Source: Rhodospirillales bacterium BBD 1991-14
GTDB lineage: Bacteria; Pseudomonadota; Alphaproteobacteria; Kiloniellales; Kiloniellaceae
Direction of reading: 5' to 3'
Assembly (NCBI GenBank): GCA_001657395.1
Contig: LYSY01000003.1
Coordinates: forward strand, 630,996-694,995
DNA length: 64,000 nt
Shown: positions 34,530-43,344 of the stretch, piece by piece
Layout of the letters: every line of letters starts with the position of its first letter
How positions within the stretch are numbered: the stretch's first letter is position 1
Made by a program: the position numbers and the translations under genes
The notes under the pieces: generated by a model
What the model saw: the letters and a program-made list of their open reading frames with translations, nothing else
What the model was told of the DNA's origin: nothing
The model's database searches: none

Positions 34530-35143
34530 AAAGAACAGACTCCCGTGTCACAGCCGCCGGATCCCGGAACCGGATCCGACGACTTCGCTGTCTGCGGCGA
34601 CAGTGGGTCGATACGCCTTGGGTCGTTCTGGTTTGGGTCTTCTGCAATCAGCCGGCTGAGGAGCACGCCCAGGTGCAGGTCCGCCAGCCGGCCGAAGTGA
34701 TGGTGCCGCAAACGGCCATGGCGGTCCACCAGCAAGAGGCTGGGGGTGCCCCGCAAGCCATAGCGGGCCATGGTCTCGGGCAGCGGGCTATCCGCCTGGA
34801 CGCTGTCGACGCCGATGGGAAAGGTCAGGCGGTACTCATGGATGAAGGCCGCCAGGGCCGGCGGGCCCATGGCTTCGTGATGCTCGAAGACCGTGTGCAG
34901 GCCGACGACGGCAAGATCGTCGCCGGCCAGTTCGTCCTGCACCGCCTGGGCCTGCGGCAGGGCCTGGGCGACGCAGCCGGGGCAGAGCATCTGGAAGCTG
35001 TGCAGCATGACCACCCTGCCGCGGAAGCCGGCGAGGCTGAGCGGTTCCGCCGTATTGAACCAGCGTTCCACCGACCAGTCCGGCAAAAGAGGCGGGGCTG
35101 GGTGTGGGGGTGGGCCCCCCGCACTCTTCTCAGCCGGCGCCAT
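34526..35143 (-). CDS. Redoxin/thioredoxin-fold protein with CPGC motif
   Basis: A 205-residue thioredoxin-fold protein. After a Pro-rich N-terminus (residues 8-21), the segment GRVVMLHSFQMLCPGCVAQ carries Cys54 and Cys57. The cis-Pro region GTPSLLLVDRHG and LRHHHFGRLAD follow. The C-terminus has an extra CDTGVC. It resembles AhpC/TSA-like or TlpA-like redoxins, without an obvious signal peptide. The ATG at 35143 overlaps the protoglobin stop, and the longer frame belongs to protoglobin antisense. A thiol-disulfide role for the operon is likely. Confidence 0.8.
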   Translation of the reverse strand: MAPAEKSAGGPPPHPAPPLLPDWSVERWFNTAEPLSLAGFRGRVVMLHSFQMLCPGCVAQALPQAQAVQDELAGDDLAVVGLHTVFEHHEAMGPPALAAFIHEYRLTFPIGVDSVQADSPLPETMARYGLRGTPSLLLVDRHGRLRHHHFGRLADLHLGVLLSRLIAEDPNQNDPRRIDPLSPQTAKSSDPVPGSGGCDTGVCSL

Positions 35144-35817
35144 CAGAAATCCCCTTCGCGGATGTAGGGATAGCTCCAGAGGATGGTCTGCAGCACAACG
35201 GCCTTGGTCCAGGCGGCGTGCATCTTCTCCACCGTCCCGGCATCGTGGCCCTTGTTGGCGAGGAAGGGTTTCACGGTCGCGGAGATCGGGTAGATGAAGG
35301 CGACCAGATAGCGGAAATGGACGTGGTCGACCGAGGGCGCGGCATCCACCTCGTTCTTGCCGATGCGGTGATGGCGGCGGCCGATCTCGTGCTGGTAGTC
35401 GAGCCAGGCCTGGTCGTAGTCGGCCGCGGTGGTGTCGCGGATCCACTGGGCGAAGCGCTGGCGCACGCGGCCGAGGTATTCCATGTCGGGTTGGCCGTCA
35501 GCTTTGTTGGTGAAGTAATAGATGAGATGGGGATTGGCGCCGACGTAGCCGTACCAGACATCCAGCACGTCTTCGATCTGATCCGCCAGGACCTCGCCGG
35601 CGAGGTTCAGATGCGCCGTATCCTCTTCGGTGAACAGCAGGGTCTGCTTCAGGAGGTCGAGGTCCTCCAGGCTGACCGGCGAGCGCGGCAAATCAGCACT
35701 GCCAAACGTGTAGCCGGGAACGCTCTCCGCCGCGGCGGCGGGCAGGCTGACGGCAGACAAAGCGGTGACGTTCAGGGACATCGCCAGCGCGGCGATCCCC
35801 GCTTTCAAAGCGGACAT
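35143..35817 (-). CDS. Protoglobin with an N-terminal signal peptide
   Basis: A 224-residue protein. Residues 1-30 look like a cleavable Sec signal (ALSAVSLPAAAAE). The rest closely follows the single-domain archaeal protoglobin: ESVPGYTFGSADL, LFTEEDTAHLNLAGEVLADQ, VWYGYVGANPHLIYYF, DQAWLDYQHEIGRRHHR with the proximal-type His near 149/150, and FRYLVAFIYPI. Protoglobins bind heme and O2, CO or NO. Export to the periplasm would be unusual. The gene is second in a MarR-led operon with a CPGC redoxin. Confidence 0.85.
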   Translation of the reverse strand: MSALKAGIAALAMSLNVTALSAVSLPAAAAESVPGYTFGSADLPRSPVSLEDLDLLKQTLLFTEEDTAHLNLAGEVLADQIEDVLDVWYGYVGANPHLIYYFTNKADGQPDMEYLGRVRQRFAQWIRDTTAADYDQAWLDYQHEIGRRHHRIGKNEVDAAPSVDHVHFRYLVAFIYPISATVKPFLANKGHDAGTVEKMHAAWTKAVVLQTILWSYPYIREGDF

Positions 35818-35835
35818 GGGGACTCTCCTTTTGCT

Positions 35836-36531
35836 CTACGGGCTGCTCTGGGGGTCGTTCAAGGGCGGAACGACCAACTCCAGAAAGCGGCTCCAGTTCT
35901 CGTCCTGGAGCGCAGGTTCGGCGGCGACGTGATCGGGACAGTCGAGGCGCAGCTCCGGCTCGCCGAAAGCGGCATCGACAAAGGCGCAGTGGTGCGGGCG
36001 TTCGGGGTCGTCATGCACGCCTGGTCGGAAGTAGCGGCAGGTGACACACATCTGCGAGACCGGGATCTGCCCGCGCCGCTGCAGGCTGCGGATCATCTTG
36101 ATCAGGGCGCGATAGAAGACCTGCCGCTCGGCCGGCTCGAGACTCTCGACGGCGGCATGCAGAAAGTCGGGCCAGAGCGCCGCCTTGCCGGCCTGCTCGC
36201 GCCCCGCCTCCGTCAGGCTGAGGGCAACGGCACGGCTGTCGGCCGGGTCCGGCTGCTTCACCACCAGGCCTTTGCGCACCAGGGCCGTCACGGCCTCGCT
36301 GGCGGTCGGCCGGGTGACGCCCAGCGCCTCGGCCACCTCGGCGAGACGCAGCCCCGCGTTACCCGGAGCAGCGGCCAGCACCGCGAGCGCCTGCCCCTGG
36401 GTCGGGGTCAGTCCCTGGCTGCCGGCCCCTTTCCAGGCCTGGCTGCGAATCGCCTGGCCCAGCTTGCTGAGACCCGTCCCGATCTTCTGATCGAGAATCG
36501 CGCGCTCCTGGTCGAAAGGATTCCGGCTCAT
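35836..36531 (-). CDS. MarR-family regulator with a C-terminal Cys/His cluster
   Basis: A 231-residue protein. The winged HTH spans about residues 42-112: LTPTQGQALAVLAA, LRLAEVAEALGVTRPTASEA and the wing PADSRAVALSLTEAG. After the dimerisation helices comes MCVTCRYFRPG (Cys162, 165), then HHC182 and DCPDH (Cys198, His201). This four-Cys/His set suggests an Fe-S cluster or zinc site, hence a redox or gas sensor. It leads the operon with the protoglobin and redoxin, and a palindrome lies just before its start. Confidence 0.85.
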   Translation of the reverse strand: MSRNPFDQERAILDQKIGTGLSKLGQAIRSQAWKGAGSQGLTPTQGQALAVLAAAPGNAGLRLAEVAEALGVTRPTASEAVTALVRKGLVVKQPDPADSRAVALSLTEAGREQAGKAALWPDFLHAAVESLEPAERQVFYRALIKMIRSLQRRGQIPVSQMCVTCRYFRPGVHDDPERPHHCAFVDAAFGEPELRLDCPDHVAAEPALQDENWSRFLELVVPPLNDPQSSP

Positions 36532-36544
36532 GGCAGCCTCTATT

Positions 36545-36559
36545 GTTTGGACTCCTAAC
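36545..36559. promoter_or_regulatory. MarR operator-like palindrome GTTTGGACTCCTAAC
   Basis: GTTTGGA-C-TCCTAAC is an imperfect palindrome with one mismatch in 7-bp arms, flanked by ATT and TAAATAAT. It ends 28 bases upstream of the MarR ATG (36531), where repression of the operon would occur. Confidence 0.6.
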
Positions 36560-36649
36560 TAAATAATCATCTGCCTGCCCCTGTCAAGGGGCGGCTGTCA
36601 CAGGAGTCCAGGCCTCCTTCGGCTCACCGTCTCCGGCTACAGGCAAAAT

Positions 36650-36660
36650 TGGTCAGGCCA
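36650..36660. promoter_or_regulatory. Second FadR/GntR operator TGGTCAGGCCA
   Basis: TGGTC-A-GGCCA is an 11-base palindrome with one mismatch, in the context AAAATTGGTCAGGCCAC. It matches the TGGTCTGACCA site at 28918-28928 at 9 of 11 positions and the flanks also agree. It lies 102 bases upstream of the second gntR. Confidence 0.65.
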
Positions 36661-36761
36661 CTTTACCCCCTGACCGTGCCCTGCCATAGTGAGACCAGCG
36701 GCCCGCAAGAGGCCGGGGCAGCCGAACCTGCGCGGTTCGGCGGGATGCATCGAGGGAGGCC

Positions 36762-37469
36762 ATGCCGCTTCGCGCCATAGAGCCGCAGCGACTCTATCAG
36801 CAGGTCGCCGCCCAACTGGCCGAACTGATCCGCCAGGGCGAGTGGGGCCTGGGCGAGCGGCTGCCGCCGGAGCGCGACCTGGCCGGCACCCTGGGCGTCA
36901 GCCGCCCGGTGGTGCGCGAGGCGATGATCGCCCTGGAGCTTTCCAACATCGTCGAGATCCGCCCCGGCGCCGGCACCTACGTGGCCAGCGCCAACGGCCT
37001 GCACTCCCTCTGGCTGCAGTCGGACCTGGACACCGGGCCGAGCCCTTTCGACCTGATCTCCGCCCGGCGGATCATCGAAGGCGAGACGGCAGCCATGGCC
37101 GCGACCATGGCCGGTGCGGCCGAGCTGGCCGGCCTGGAAGAGGCCATCGCCAAGATGGAGCGGGACATCGAAGCCGGCACCCAGGTGATCTCCAACCAGG
37201 AGGACGGCGACCTGCTGTTTCACATGCGCCTGGCGGCAGCAACCCGCAACTCGGTCATGGAGTCCATCGTCCAGCAGCTTTGGGAAGGCATGCGCCGGCC
37301 GATGTTCGCGGCAATCAGCGACCGCGCCCAGCTGCCGCGCAACGCCAAGCGCGCCGCCGGCGAGCACCGGGTCATCCTGGAACAGGTGCGTGCGCGGGAC
37401 CCGGAAGGTGCGCGCCGCGCCATGCAGGACCATCTGGACCGCGTCGCCAGCCTGCTGTTGAGCGAATAG
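36762..37469 (+). CDS. FadR-family (GntR) regulator, second copy in the uronate cluster
   Basis: A 235-residue regulator with the GntR HTH (LYQQVAAQLAELIRQGEWGL, ERLPPERDLAGTLGVSRPVV) and an FCD domain starting near PFDLISARRIIEGETAAMA. Metal-ligand His positions are in LLFHMRLAAATRN, GEHRVILEQV and MQDHLDRVASL. It resembles the 29075 regulator throughout, so they are likely paralogues. GGGAGG precedes the ATG. It heads the cluster with uxaC, a TRAP operon and the mannitol-dehydrogenase-type gene. Confidence 0.9.
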   Translation: MPLRAIEPQRLYQQVAAQLAELIRQGEWGLGERLPPERDLAGTLGVSRPVVREAMIALELSNIVEIRPGAGTYVASANGLHSLWLQSDLDTGPSPFDLISARRIIEGETAAMAATMAGAAELAGLEEAIAKMERDIEAGTQVISNQEDGDLLFHMRLAAATRNSVMESIVQQLWEGMRRPMFAAISDRAQLPRNAKRAAGEHRVILEQVRARDPEGARRAMQDHLDRVASLLLSE

Positions 37470-37493
37470 AGACGAAGGAGAGTCGCAACCGCC

Positions 37494-38909
37494 ATGGGTC
37501 AGCCCCTGCAGCTTCACGAAGACCGGCTCTTCCCGTCCGATCCGGCGCAGCGCGCCGTCGCCCGGCGTCTCTATGCCGAGGTGAAGGATCTGCCCATCGT
37601 CTCGCCGCACGGCCACACCGACCCTGCCTGGTTCGCCGAGGATGCGCCCTTCGGCGACCCGGCCGAACTCTTCATCATTCCCGACCACTACCTCTTCCGC
37701 ATGCTCTACAGCCAGGGCGTGGCGCTGGAGGACCTCGGCGTGCCGCGCAGCGACGGCGGGCCGGTGGAAACCGACGGCCGCAAGATCTGGCGCCGCTTCG
37801 CCGAGCACTATCACCTCTTCCGCGGCACCCCCTCGCGGCTGTGGTTCGACCACGCGCTTTCCGTCGTGCTCGGCATCGGGGAGAAGCTGACGCCGGAGAG
37901 CGCGGATCGTGTCTACGACCGCCTCTCGGAGCGTCTGCGCGACGACGATACACGCCCGCGCGCCCTCTTCGACCGCTTCAATATCGAGGTGTTGGCGACC
38001 ACCGAATCGCCGCTTGACGATCTCGCCCACCACCAGGCGATCCGCGCCAGCAACTGGACCGGCAAGGTCATCACCGCCTTCCGCCCGGACCCGGTGGTGG
38101 ACCCGGATTTCGAAGGTTTCCGCACCAACCTGGAAGAGCTGGCCGCGCTCACCGGCGAGGACTGCATGACCTGGGAAGGCTATCTGGCAGCCCTGCGCCA
38201 GCGCCGCACGTTCTTTGCCGAGATGGGCGCCACCTCGACCGATCATGGTCATCCCAGCGCCGCCACCGCGGACCTGGAGGCCGGGGCCTGCCGCAACCTC
38301 TTCGCCAAGGTGCTGACCGGCGAAGGCAGCGCTGCCGAGCATGAGCTTTTCCGTGCCCAGATGCTGACGGAGATGGCGCGCATGAGCCTGGACGACGGGC
38401 TGGTGATGCAGATCCACCCCGGCTCCTTCCGCAACCACAATGCCCGCCTGTTCGAACGCTTCGGGCGCGACAAGGGCGCGGACATTCCGGCGCCCACCGA
38501 CTACGTGCAAGCGCTGAAACCGCTGCTCGACCGCTTCGGCAACGAGCGCGGCCTTTCCATCATCCTCTTCACCCTGGACGAAACCAGCTACAGCCGCGAA
38601 CTGGCGCCGCTGGCCGGCCATTACCCGGTGCTCAAGGTCGGTCCTGCCTGGTGGTTCTACGACAGCCCGGAGGGCATGCTGCGCTACCGCCGCGCGCTGA
38701 CCGAGACGGCGGGCTTCTACAACACCGTCGGCTTCAACGACGACACCCGCGCCCTTCTCTCGATTCCGGCGCGCCACGACGTCGCCCGCCGCGTCGACTG
38801 CGCCTATCTGGCCGAGCTGGTCTGCACCCACCGCCTGGACGAGGACGAGGCCCTGGAGGTCGCCCAGGACCTCACCTACCGCCTGGTGAAGCAGGCCTAC
38901 AAGTTGTGA
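37494..38909 (+). CDS. uxaC: Glucuronate isomerase
   Basis: A 471-residue TIM-barrel isomerase converting D-glucuronate to D-fructuronate and D-galacturonate to D-tagaturonate. UxaC features: LPIVSPHGHTDPAWFAEDAPF near the N-terminus (metal-binding HxH), YLFRMLYSQGV, MTWEGYLAALRQRR and VGPAWWFYDSPEGMLRYRR. The length matches the family. GGAGAG precedes the ATG 24 bases after the regulator stop. It gives the entry step of uronate catabolism for the substrates the neighbouring TRAP systems could import. Confidence 0.93.
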   Translation: MGQPLQLHEDRLFPSDPAQRAVARRLYAEVKDLPIVSPHGHTDPAWFAEDAPFGDPAELFIIPDHYLFRMLYSQGVALEDLGVPRSDGGPVETDGRKIWRRFAEHYHLFRGTPSRLWFDHALSVVLGIGEKLTPESADRVYDRLSERLRDDDTRPRALFDRFNIEVLATTESPLDDLAHHQAIRASNWTGKVITAFRPDPVVDPDFEGFRTNLEELAALTGEDCMTWEGYLAALRQRRTFFAEMGATSTDHGHPSAATADLEAGACRNLFAKVLTGEGSAAEHELFRAQMLTEMARMSLDDGLVMQIHPGSFRNHNARLFERFGRDKGADIPAPTDYVQALKPLLDRFGNERGLSIILFTLDETSYSRELAPLAGHYPVLKVGPAWWFYDSPEGMLRYRRALTETAGFYNTVGFNDDTRALLSIPARHDVARRVDCAYLAELVCTHRLDEDEALEVAQDLTYRLVKQAYKL

Positions 38910-38962
38910 GTCTCAGTTGACCGGCCACCGGGCCGAAACAACAAAGTGAAAGGGAGGAAAGA

Positions 38963-39943
38963 ATGAGATTCGTGAAAACGGTAACCGCCGGTACCGGGCT
39001 GGCCCTGGCGCTCGGCCTGACCGCGCCAGCCGCCGCGCAGGAGCTGCGCGCCGCCGACACTCACGCCGATGGCTACCCCACCGTCGAGGCGGTGGAGTAT
39101 ATGGGCGAACTGCTGGCCGGTTGGACCAACGGCCGCCTCTCCATCAAGATGTTTCCAGGTCGCCAGCTCGGCGAGGAAAAAGACACGATCGAGCAGACCA
39201 TTCTCGGTGCCATCGATATCAACCGGGTGAACCTCGCTCCCCTCAACAACATCGTGCCGGAGACGGCGATCCCCTCGCTGCCCTACATCTTCCGCTCCAT
39301 CGACCACATGCATAAGGTCATGGACGGCGAGATCGGCCAGGAGATTCTGGCCGCCATGGAGCAACACGGCCTTGTCGGGCTGGCCTACTACGATTCTGGC
39401 GCACGCTCCTTCTACAACACACAGCGGCCGATCACTTCGCCCGCCGACATGCAGGGCATGAAGATCCGGGTGCAGAACTCCGATCTCTTCGTCTCCATGA
39501 TCGAAGCACTGGGCGCCAACGCGACGCCGATGGAATTCGGCCAGGTTTACGAAGCCCTGAAGACCGGTGTCATCGACGGCGCCGAGAACAACTGGCCGTC
39601 TTACGAGTCGACGCGCCACTTCGAGGTCGCCAAGCACTACACCCTCGATCAGCACTCGCTCTCGCCTGAGGTGCTGGTGATGTCCAAGGCATCCTGGGAC
39701 AAGCTGAGCGCCGGCGACCAGCAGCTGGTGCGTAAGGCCGCGGCGCTGTCGGTGCCGGAGATGCGTCGCCTCTGGAACGAGCGGGTCGCCGCCTCCAAGG
39801 GCAAGGTCATGGCTGCCGGCAACGAAGTGGTCGAGGAGGTGGACAAGCAGCCCTTCATCGACGCGATGCAGCCGGTCTACGAGCGCTTCGCCAGCACGCC
39901 GGAACTGGCCGACATGGTAGAGCGCATCCAGGCCGTCGAGTAG
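38963..39943 (+). CDS. dctP: TRAP transporter substrate-binding protein (DctP family)
   Basis: A 326-residue periplasmic binding protein with a signal peptide (ALGLTAPAAAQELRAADTH). DctP elements: GRQLGEEKDTIEQTILGAIDINRVNL, LPYIFRSIDHMHKVM, and the carboxylate-Arg segment MQGMKIRVQNSDLF. The sequence ADTHADGYPTVEAVEYMG near the N-terminus resembles uronate-binding TRAP SBPs. GGGAGG lies upstream. It is the first gene of a complete dctPQM set located directly after uxaC, so hexuronate uptake is the likely function. Confidence 0.92.
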   Translation: MRFVKTVTAGTGLALALGLTAPAAAQELRAADTHADGYPTVEAVEYMGELLAGWTNGRLSIKMFPGRQLGEEKDTIEQTILGAIDINRVNLAPLNNIVPETAIPSLPYIFRSIDHMHKVMDGEIGQEILAAMEQHGLVGLAYYDSGARSFYNTQRPITSPADMQGMKIRVQNSDLFVSMIEALGANATPMEFGQVYEALKTGVIDGAENNWPSYESTRHFEVAKHYTLDQHSLSPEVLVMSKASWDKLSAGDQQLVRKAAALSVPEMRRLWNERVAASKGKVMAAGNEVVEEVDKQPFIDAMQPVYERFASTPELADMVERIQAVE

Positions 39944-40064
39944 CCCCCAGGCCGGAGCCACTCAGACAGAGCGCTCCGCGCGGGCGCAGCCTTCCCACTG
40001 GGCCGGCGGCAAGGCACCGAAGCCGCCGGCCACCTTTTTCTTCCGGGCCGTTCTTGGAGGATCG

Positions 40065-40580
40065 ATGGACGCCCTATCCGGCAGAACCGTTCTGGACAGG
40101 CTGGCGGTGGCCACCGCGGGCATTTCGCGCCTCTGCCTTTGGTTCAGCGCCCTCGGTCTCGTGGTGATGACAGTCGTCATCGGCTGGCAGGTCTGGGGCC
40201 GCTACGTGCTGAACGACACGCCCCACTGGTCGGAGCGGCTGTCGCTCTTCCTCATGCTCTACTACGTGATGTTCGGGGCGGCGGTGGGCGTGCGCGAACG
40301 CTTTCACCTGGGCCTCGTGTTCTTCAAGGATGCCCTGCCTCCCGGTCCCCGGCGCGCGGTGGACGTGGCGGTCAATCTCTGCATCGGCGGCTTCGGTCTC
40401 TTCATGACCGTCTACGGCCTGCAGATCACGGAATCGACCTGGACCCACAGCATCCCTTCGCTAGGCATTCCCACCGGGGTCTCCTACCTGCCCTTTCCCA
40501 TCGCGGGCGTGCTGATCATCCTGTTCAGCCTGGAGCATATCCTGAACGACCTCGCCGGACGGGAAACCCCCGAGGCATGA
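40065..40580 (+). CDS. dctQ: TRAP transporter small permease (DctQ family)
   Basis: A 171-residue protein with four membrane helices. DctQ motifs: QVWGRYVLNDTPHWSERLSLFLMLYYV and FGAAVGVRERFHLGLVFF. GGAGG precedes the ATG at 40065. The stop overlaps the dctM ATG. There is a gap of about 120 bases after dctP, short for a separate promoter. Confidence 0.9.
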   Translation: MDALSGRTVLDRLAVATAGISRLCLWFSALGLVVMTVVIGWQVWGRYVLNDTPHWSERLSLFLMLYYVMFGAAVGVRERFHLGLVFFKDALPPGPRRAVDVAVNLCIGGFGLFMTVYGLQITESTWTHSIPSLGIPTGVSYLPFPIAGVLIILFSLEHILNDLAGRETPEA

Positions 40581-41860
40581 CCCTGATCGTTCTCTTCGGC
40601 ACCTTCCTGGTGCTGCTGCTGCTGGGCGTGCCCATCGCCTTTACGCTGGCCATCGCGTCCCTGGCGACGGTGGTCTACATGGACCTGCCGCCGGTGGTGG
40701 TTTTCCAGCGCCTCTCCGCCGGCATCAACGTCTTCGCGCTGATGGCAATCCCCTTTTTCATCTATGCCGGCGAACTGATGCTGCACGGCGGCATCGCCGA
40801 CCGCCTGGTGCGCCTCGCCAACGCCGCCATCGGCCATATCCGCGGCGGCCTCGGCCTCGTCAACGTGCTGGCCTCCATGCTGTTCGGCGGCATCTCCGGC
40901 TCCGCGGTCGCCGATGCCTCGGCGCTGGGTTCGACCCTGATCCCGATGATGCGCCGCAAGGGCTACGACCCGGACTACGCCGTGAACGTCACCGTCACTT
41001 CGGCGACCATCGGCCTGACGGTGCCGCCCAGCCACAACATGATCATCTATTCCATCGCCGCCGGGGGCACGGTCTCGGTCTCCTCCCTGTTCCTGGCCGG
41101 CATGGTGCCGGGCATCCTCACCGGTCTCTGCCTGATGGTGGCCGCCTATGTGGTCGCCCGGCGGCGCGGCTATCCGGCGGAGCCGCGCCAGGCACTGGCG
41201 GTGATCTTCACCACCTTCGCCGTTGCGCTGCCGGGCCTGCTGGTTGCGATCATCATCATCGGCGGGGTGCTGACCGGCATCTTCACGGCGACCGAGTCCT
41301 CCGCCATCGCCGTCATCTACGCCATCGTCGTCACCCTGATCGGCTATCGCAGCCTGACTTGGGAGGCCTTCGTGAAGGCGACCCTGGGGGCGGTGCGGAC
41401 CACCGCCATGGTGCTGCTGGTGATCGGCAGCGCCGCCGCCTTCGGCTGGCTGCTGGCCCTGAACCAGGTTCCGGCACAGCTCTTCGACCTGCTGCAGGCG
41501 ATCTCCCAGAACCCGCTGGTGATCCTGCTGATCATCAACATCATCCTGCTGTTCCTTGGGACCTTCATGGACATGTCGCCGCTGATCGTGATCACCACGC
41601 CGATCTTTCTGCCGGTGGTCCAGCAGCTGGGCATGGACCCCGTGCAGTTCGGCATCGTGCTGATGATCAACCTGGGCATCGGGCTGGTGACGCCGCCGGT
41701 GGGCTCGGTGCTGTTCGTCGGCTGCGCCGTCGCCAAGATTCGCATCGAGGAAACCGTGCGCACGATCTGGCCCTTCTACCTCGCACTCCTGGTCGCCCTG
41801 GTGCTGGTGACCTACATCCCCGCCGTCTCCATGACCCTGCCGAACCTGGTGGCCCAATGA
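40577..41860 (+). CDS. dctM: TRAP transporter large permease (DctM family)
   Basis: A 427-residue multi-helix permease. DctM signatures: MAIPFFIYAGELMLHGGIADR, LASMLFGGISGSAVADASALG, GLTVPPSHNMIIYSIAAGG and TPPVGSVLFVGCAVAKI. The ATG at 40577 overlaps the dctQ stop and the stop overlaps the next gene's ATG. The larger open frame upstream of this ATG is dctQ in another frame. Confidence 0.93.
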   Translation: MTLIVLFGTFLVLLLLGVPIAFTLAIASLATVVYMDLPPVVVFQRLSAGINVFALMAIPFFIYAGELMLHGGIADRLVRLANAAIGHIRGGLGLVNVLASMLFGGISGSAVADASALGSTLIPMMRRKGYDPDYAVNVTVTSATIGLTVPPSHNMIIYSIAAGGTVSVSSLFLAGMVPGILTGLCLMVAAYVVARRRGYPAEPRQALAVIFTTFAVALPGLLVAIIIIGGVLTGIFTATESSAIAVIYAIVVTLIGYRSLTWEAFVKATLGAVRTTAMVLLVIGSAAAFGWLLALNQVPAQLFDLLQAISQNPLVILLIINIILLFLGTFMDMSPLIVITTPIFLPVVQQLGMDPVQFGIVLMINLGIGLVTPPVGSVLFVGCAVAKIRIEETVRTIWPFYLALLVALVLVTYIPAVSMTLPNLVAQ

Positions 41861-43344
41861 GGCGGCTGAACGAAGCGACGCTGAAGGATCTGCCGGCCGA
41901 GGTTCCGCGCCCCGGCTACGACCGTGCCGCCTGTACTGTCGGGATCGTCCACCTGGGCATCGGCGCCTTTCACCGCGCCCACCAGGCGGTCTACTGCGAC
42001 GAGCGGCTGGCGGCGGGGGAGCACGACTGGGCGATCTGCGGCGCCAGCCTGCGCAGCCCCGCGGTGCGTGACCAGCTGGCGCCCCAGGACGGCCTCTACA
42101 CCGAAGCGGTGTCCGGCCCGGAGGGCGAGAACCTGCGCGTCATCGGCGCGGTGACGGAGGTGCTGGTCGCCCCGGAAGACCCGGAGGCGCTGGTGGCGCG
42201 TCTGGCCGCGCCGGAGACCCGCATCGCCTCCCTCACCGTCACCGAAAAGGGCTATTGCCACGACCCGGCAACCGGTGCCCTGCAGCACGACCATCCGGAC
42301 ATCCGTCACGACCTGCAGCAGCCGGAACGACCGAAGTCCGCCCTGGGCTTGCTGCTGGCGGGCCTGCGCCGGCGCCGCGCCGCCGGCCTGGCGCCCTTCA
42401 CGCCGCTGAGCTGCGATAACCTGCCGCACAACGGGGCGACCCTGCGCGGCCTGCTGCTGGAACTGGCGGAAGCCAACGACCCGGCGCTGGCGCGCTGGAT
42501 CGAGGCGGAGGTGCCTTTCCCCGCCACCATGATCGACCGCATCGTCCCGGCAACGACAGATGCCGACCGCGACCGGATCGCCGCACGCCTCGGCCTGCGT
42601 GACGAGGGCGCGGTGATCTGCGAGCCTTTCCTCCAGTGGGTGATCGAGAACCGCTTCGCCCAGGGGCGGCCGCGCTGGGAAGAGTCCGGCGCGCAGTTGG
42701 TAGACGACGTCGCCCCCTATGAGGAAATGAAGCTGCGGCTGCTGAACGGCAGCCATTCCCTGCTCGCCTACCTCGGCTATCTCTGCGGCCACAAGACCAT
42801 TGCCGCAACCATGGCCGACGGGCCGCTGCGCCGCCTCGCACAGGTCTTCATGGACCGCGAGGCCGGGCCGACCTTGTCCATGCCGCCGGGCGCAGACCTG
42901 GAGGGCTACAAAGCCGACCTCATTGCCCGCTTCGCCAACCCGGGCCTGCAGCACCGCACCTGGCAAATCGCCATGGACGGCAGCCAGAAGTTGCCGCAGC
43001 GCCTGTTGAGCACGGCACGCGATAGGTTGCAGGCCGGCGCACCGATCGATGTGCTGGCGCTCGCCCTGGCCGGCTGGATGCGTTACACCGGCGGCCGCGA
43101 CGAGCAGGGCCAGGCCATCGAGGTCCGCGACCCCCTGGCGCCGATGCTCGCAGAAGCCTTCGCAAGCGGCGAGGGTAATGCTGCAGAGATCGTTGCCGGC
43201 TTCCTGAAGATCACTGACGTCTTCGATCCCGGGCTCGCCGGCGATCCGCGTTTAGCGGACGCGGTGAGCGCCGCGCTACAGGGTGTGCTGAAGAAGGGCA
43301 CCGCCGCGACCGTCAAGGATACGCTGACACGGCTCGAGGGTTAG
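41857..43344 (+). CDS. uxuB: Mannitol-dehydrogenase-family fructuronate/tagaturonate reductase
   Basis: A 495-residue NAD-dependent polyol/uronate reductase. It has the Rossmann N-terminus TVGIVHLGIGAFHRAHQAVY and the catalytic Lys region EEMKLRLLNGSHSLLAYLGYL. SCDNLPHNGATLRGLL and VTEKGYCHDPATG are further family motifs. In this cluster it would reduce D-fructuronate to D-mannonate (UxuB) or tagaturonate to altronate (UxaB-type); the latter would link to the altronate dehydratase at 29900. Its ATG overlaps the dctM stop. Confidence 0.88.
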   Translation: MRRLNEATLKDLPAEVPRPGYDRAACTVGIVHLGIGAFHRAHQAVYCDERLAAGEHDWAICGASLRSPAVRDQLAPQDGLYTEAVSGPEGENLRVIGAVTEVLVAPEDPEALVARLAAPETRIASLTVTEKGYCHDPATGALQHDHPDIRHDLQQPERPKSALGLLLAGLRRRRAAGLAPFTPLSCDNLPHNGATLRGLLLELAEANDPALARWIEAEVPFPATMIDRIVPATTDADRDRIAARLGLRDEGAVICEPFLQWVIENRFAQGRPRWEESGAQLVDDVAPYEEMKLRLLNGSHSLLAYLGYLCGHKTIAATMADGPLRRLAQVFMDREAGPTLSMPPGADLEGYKADLIARFANPGLQHRTWQIAMDGSQKLPQRLLSTARDRLQAGAPIDVLALALAGWMRYTGGRDEQGQAIEVRDPLAPMLAEAFASGEGNAAEIVAGFLKITDVFDPGLAGDPRLADAVSAALQGVLKKGTAATVKDTLTRLEG

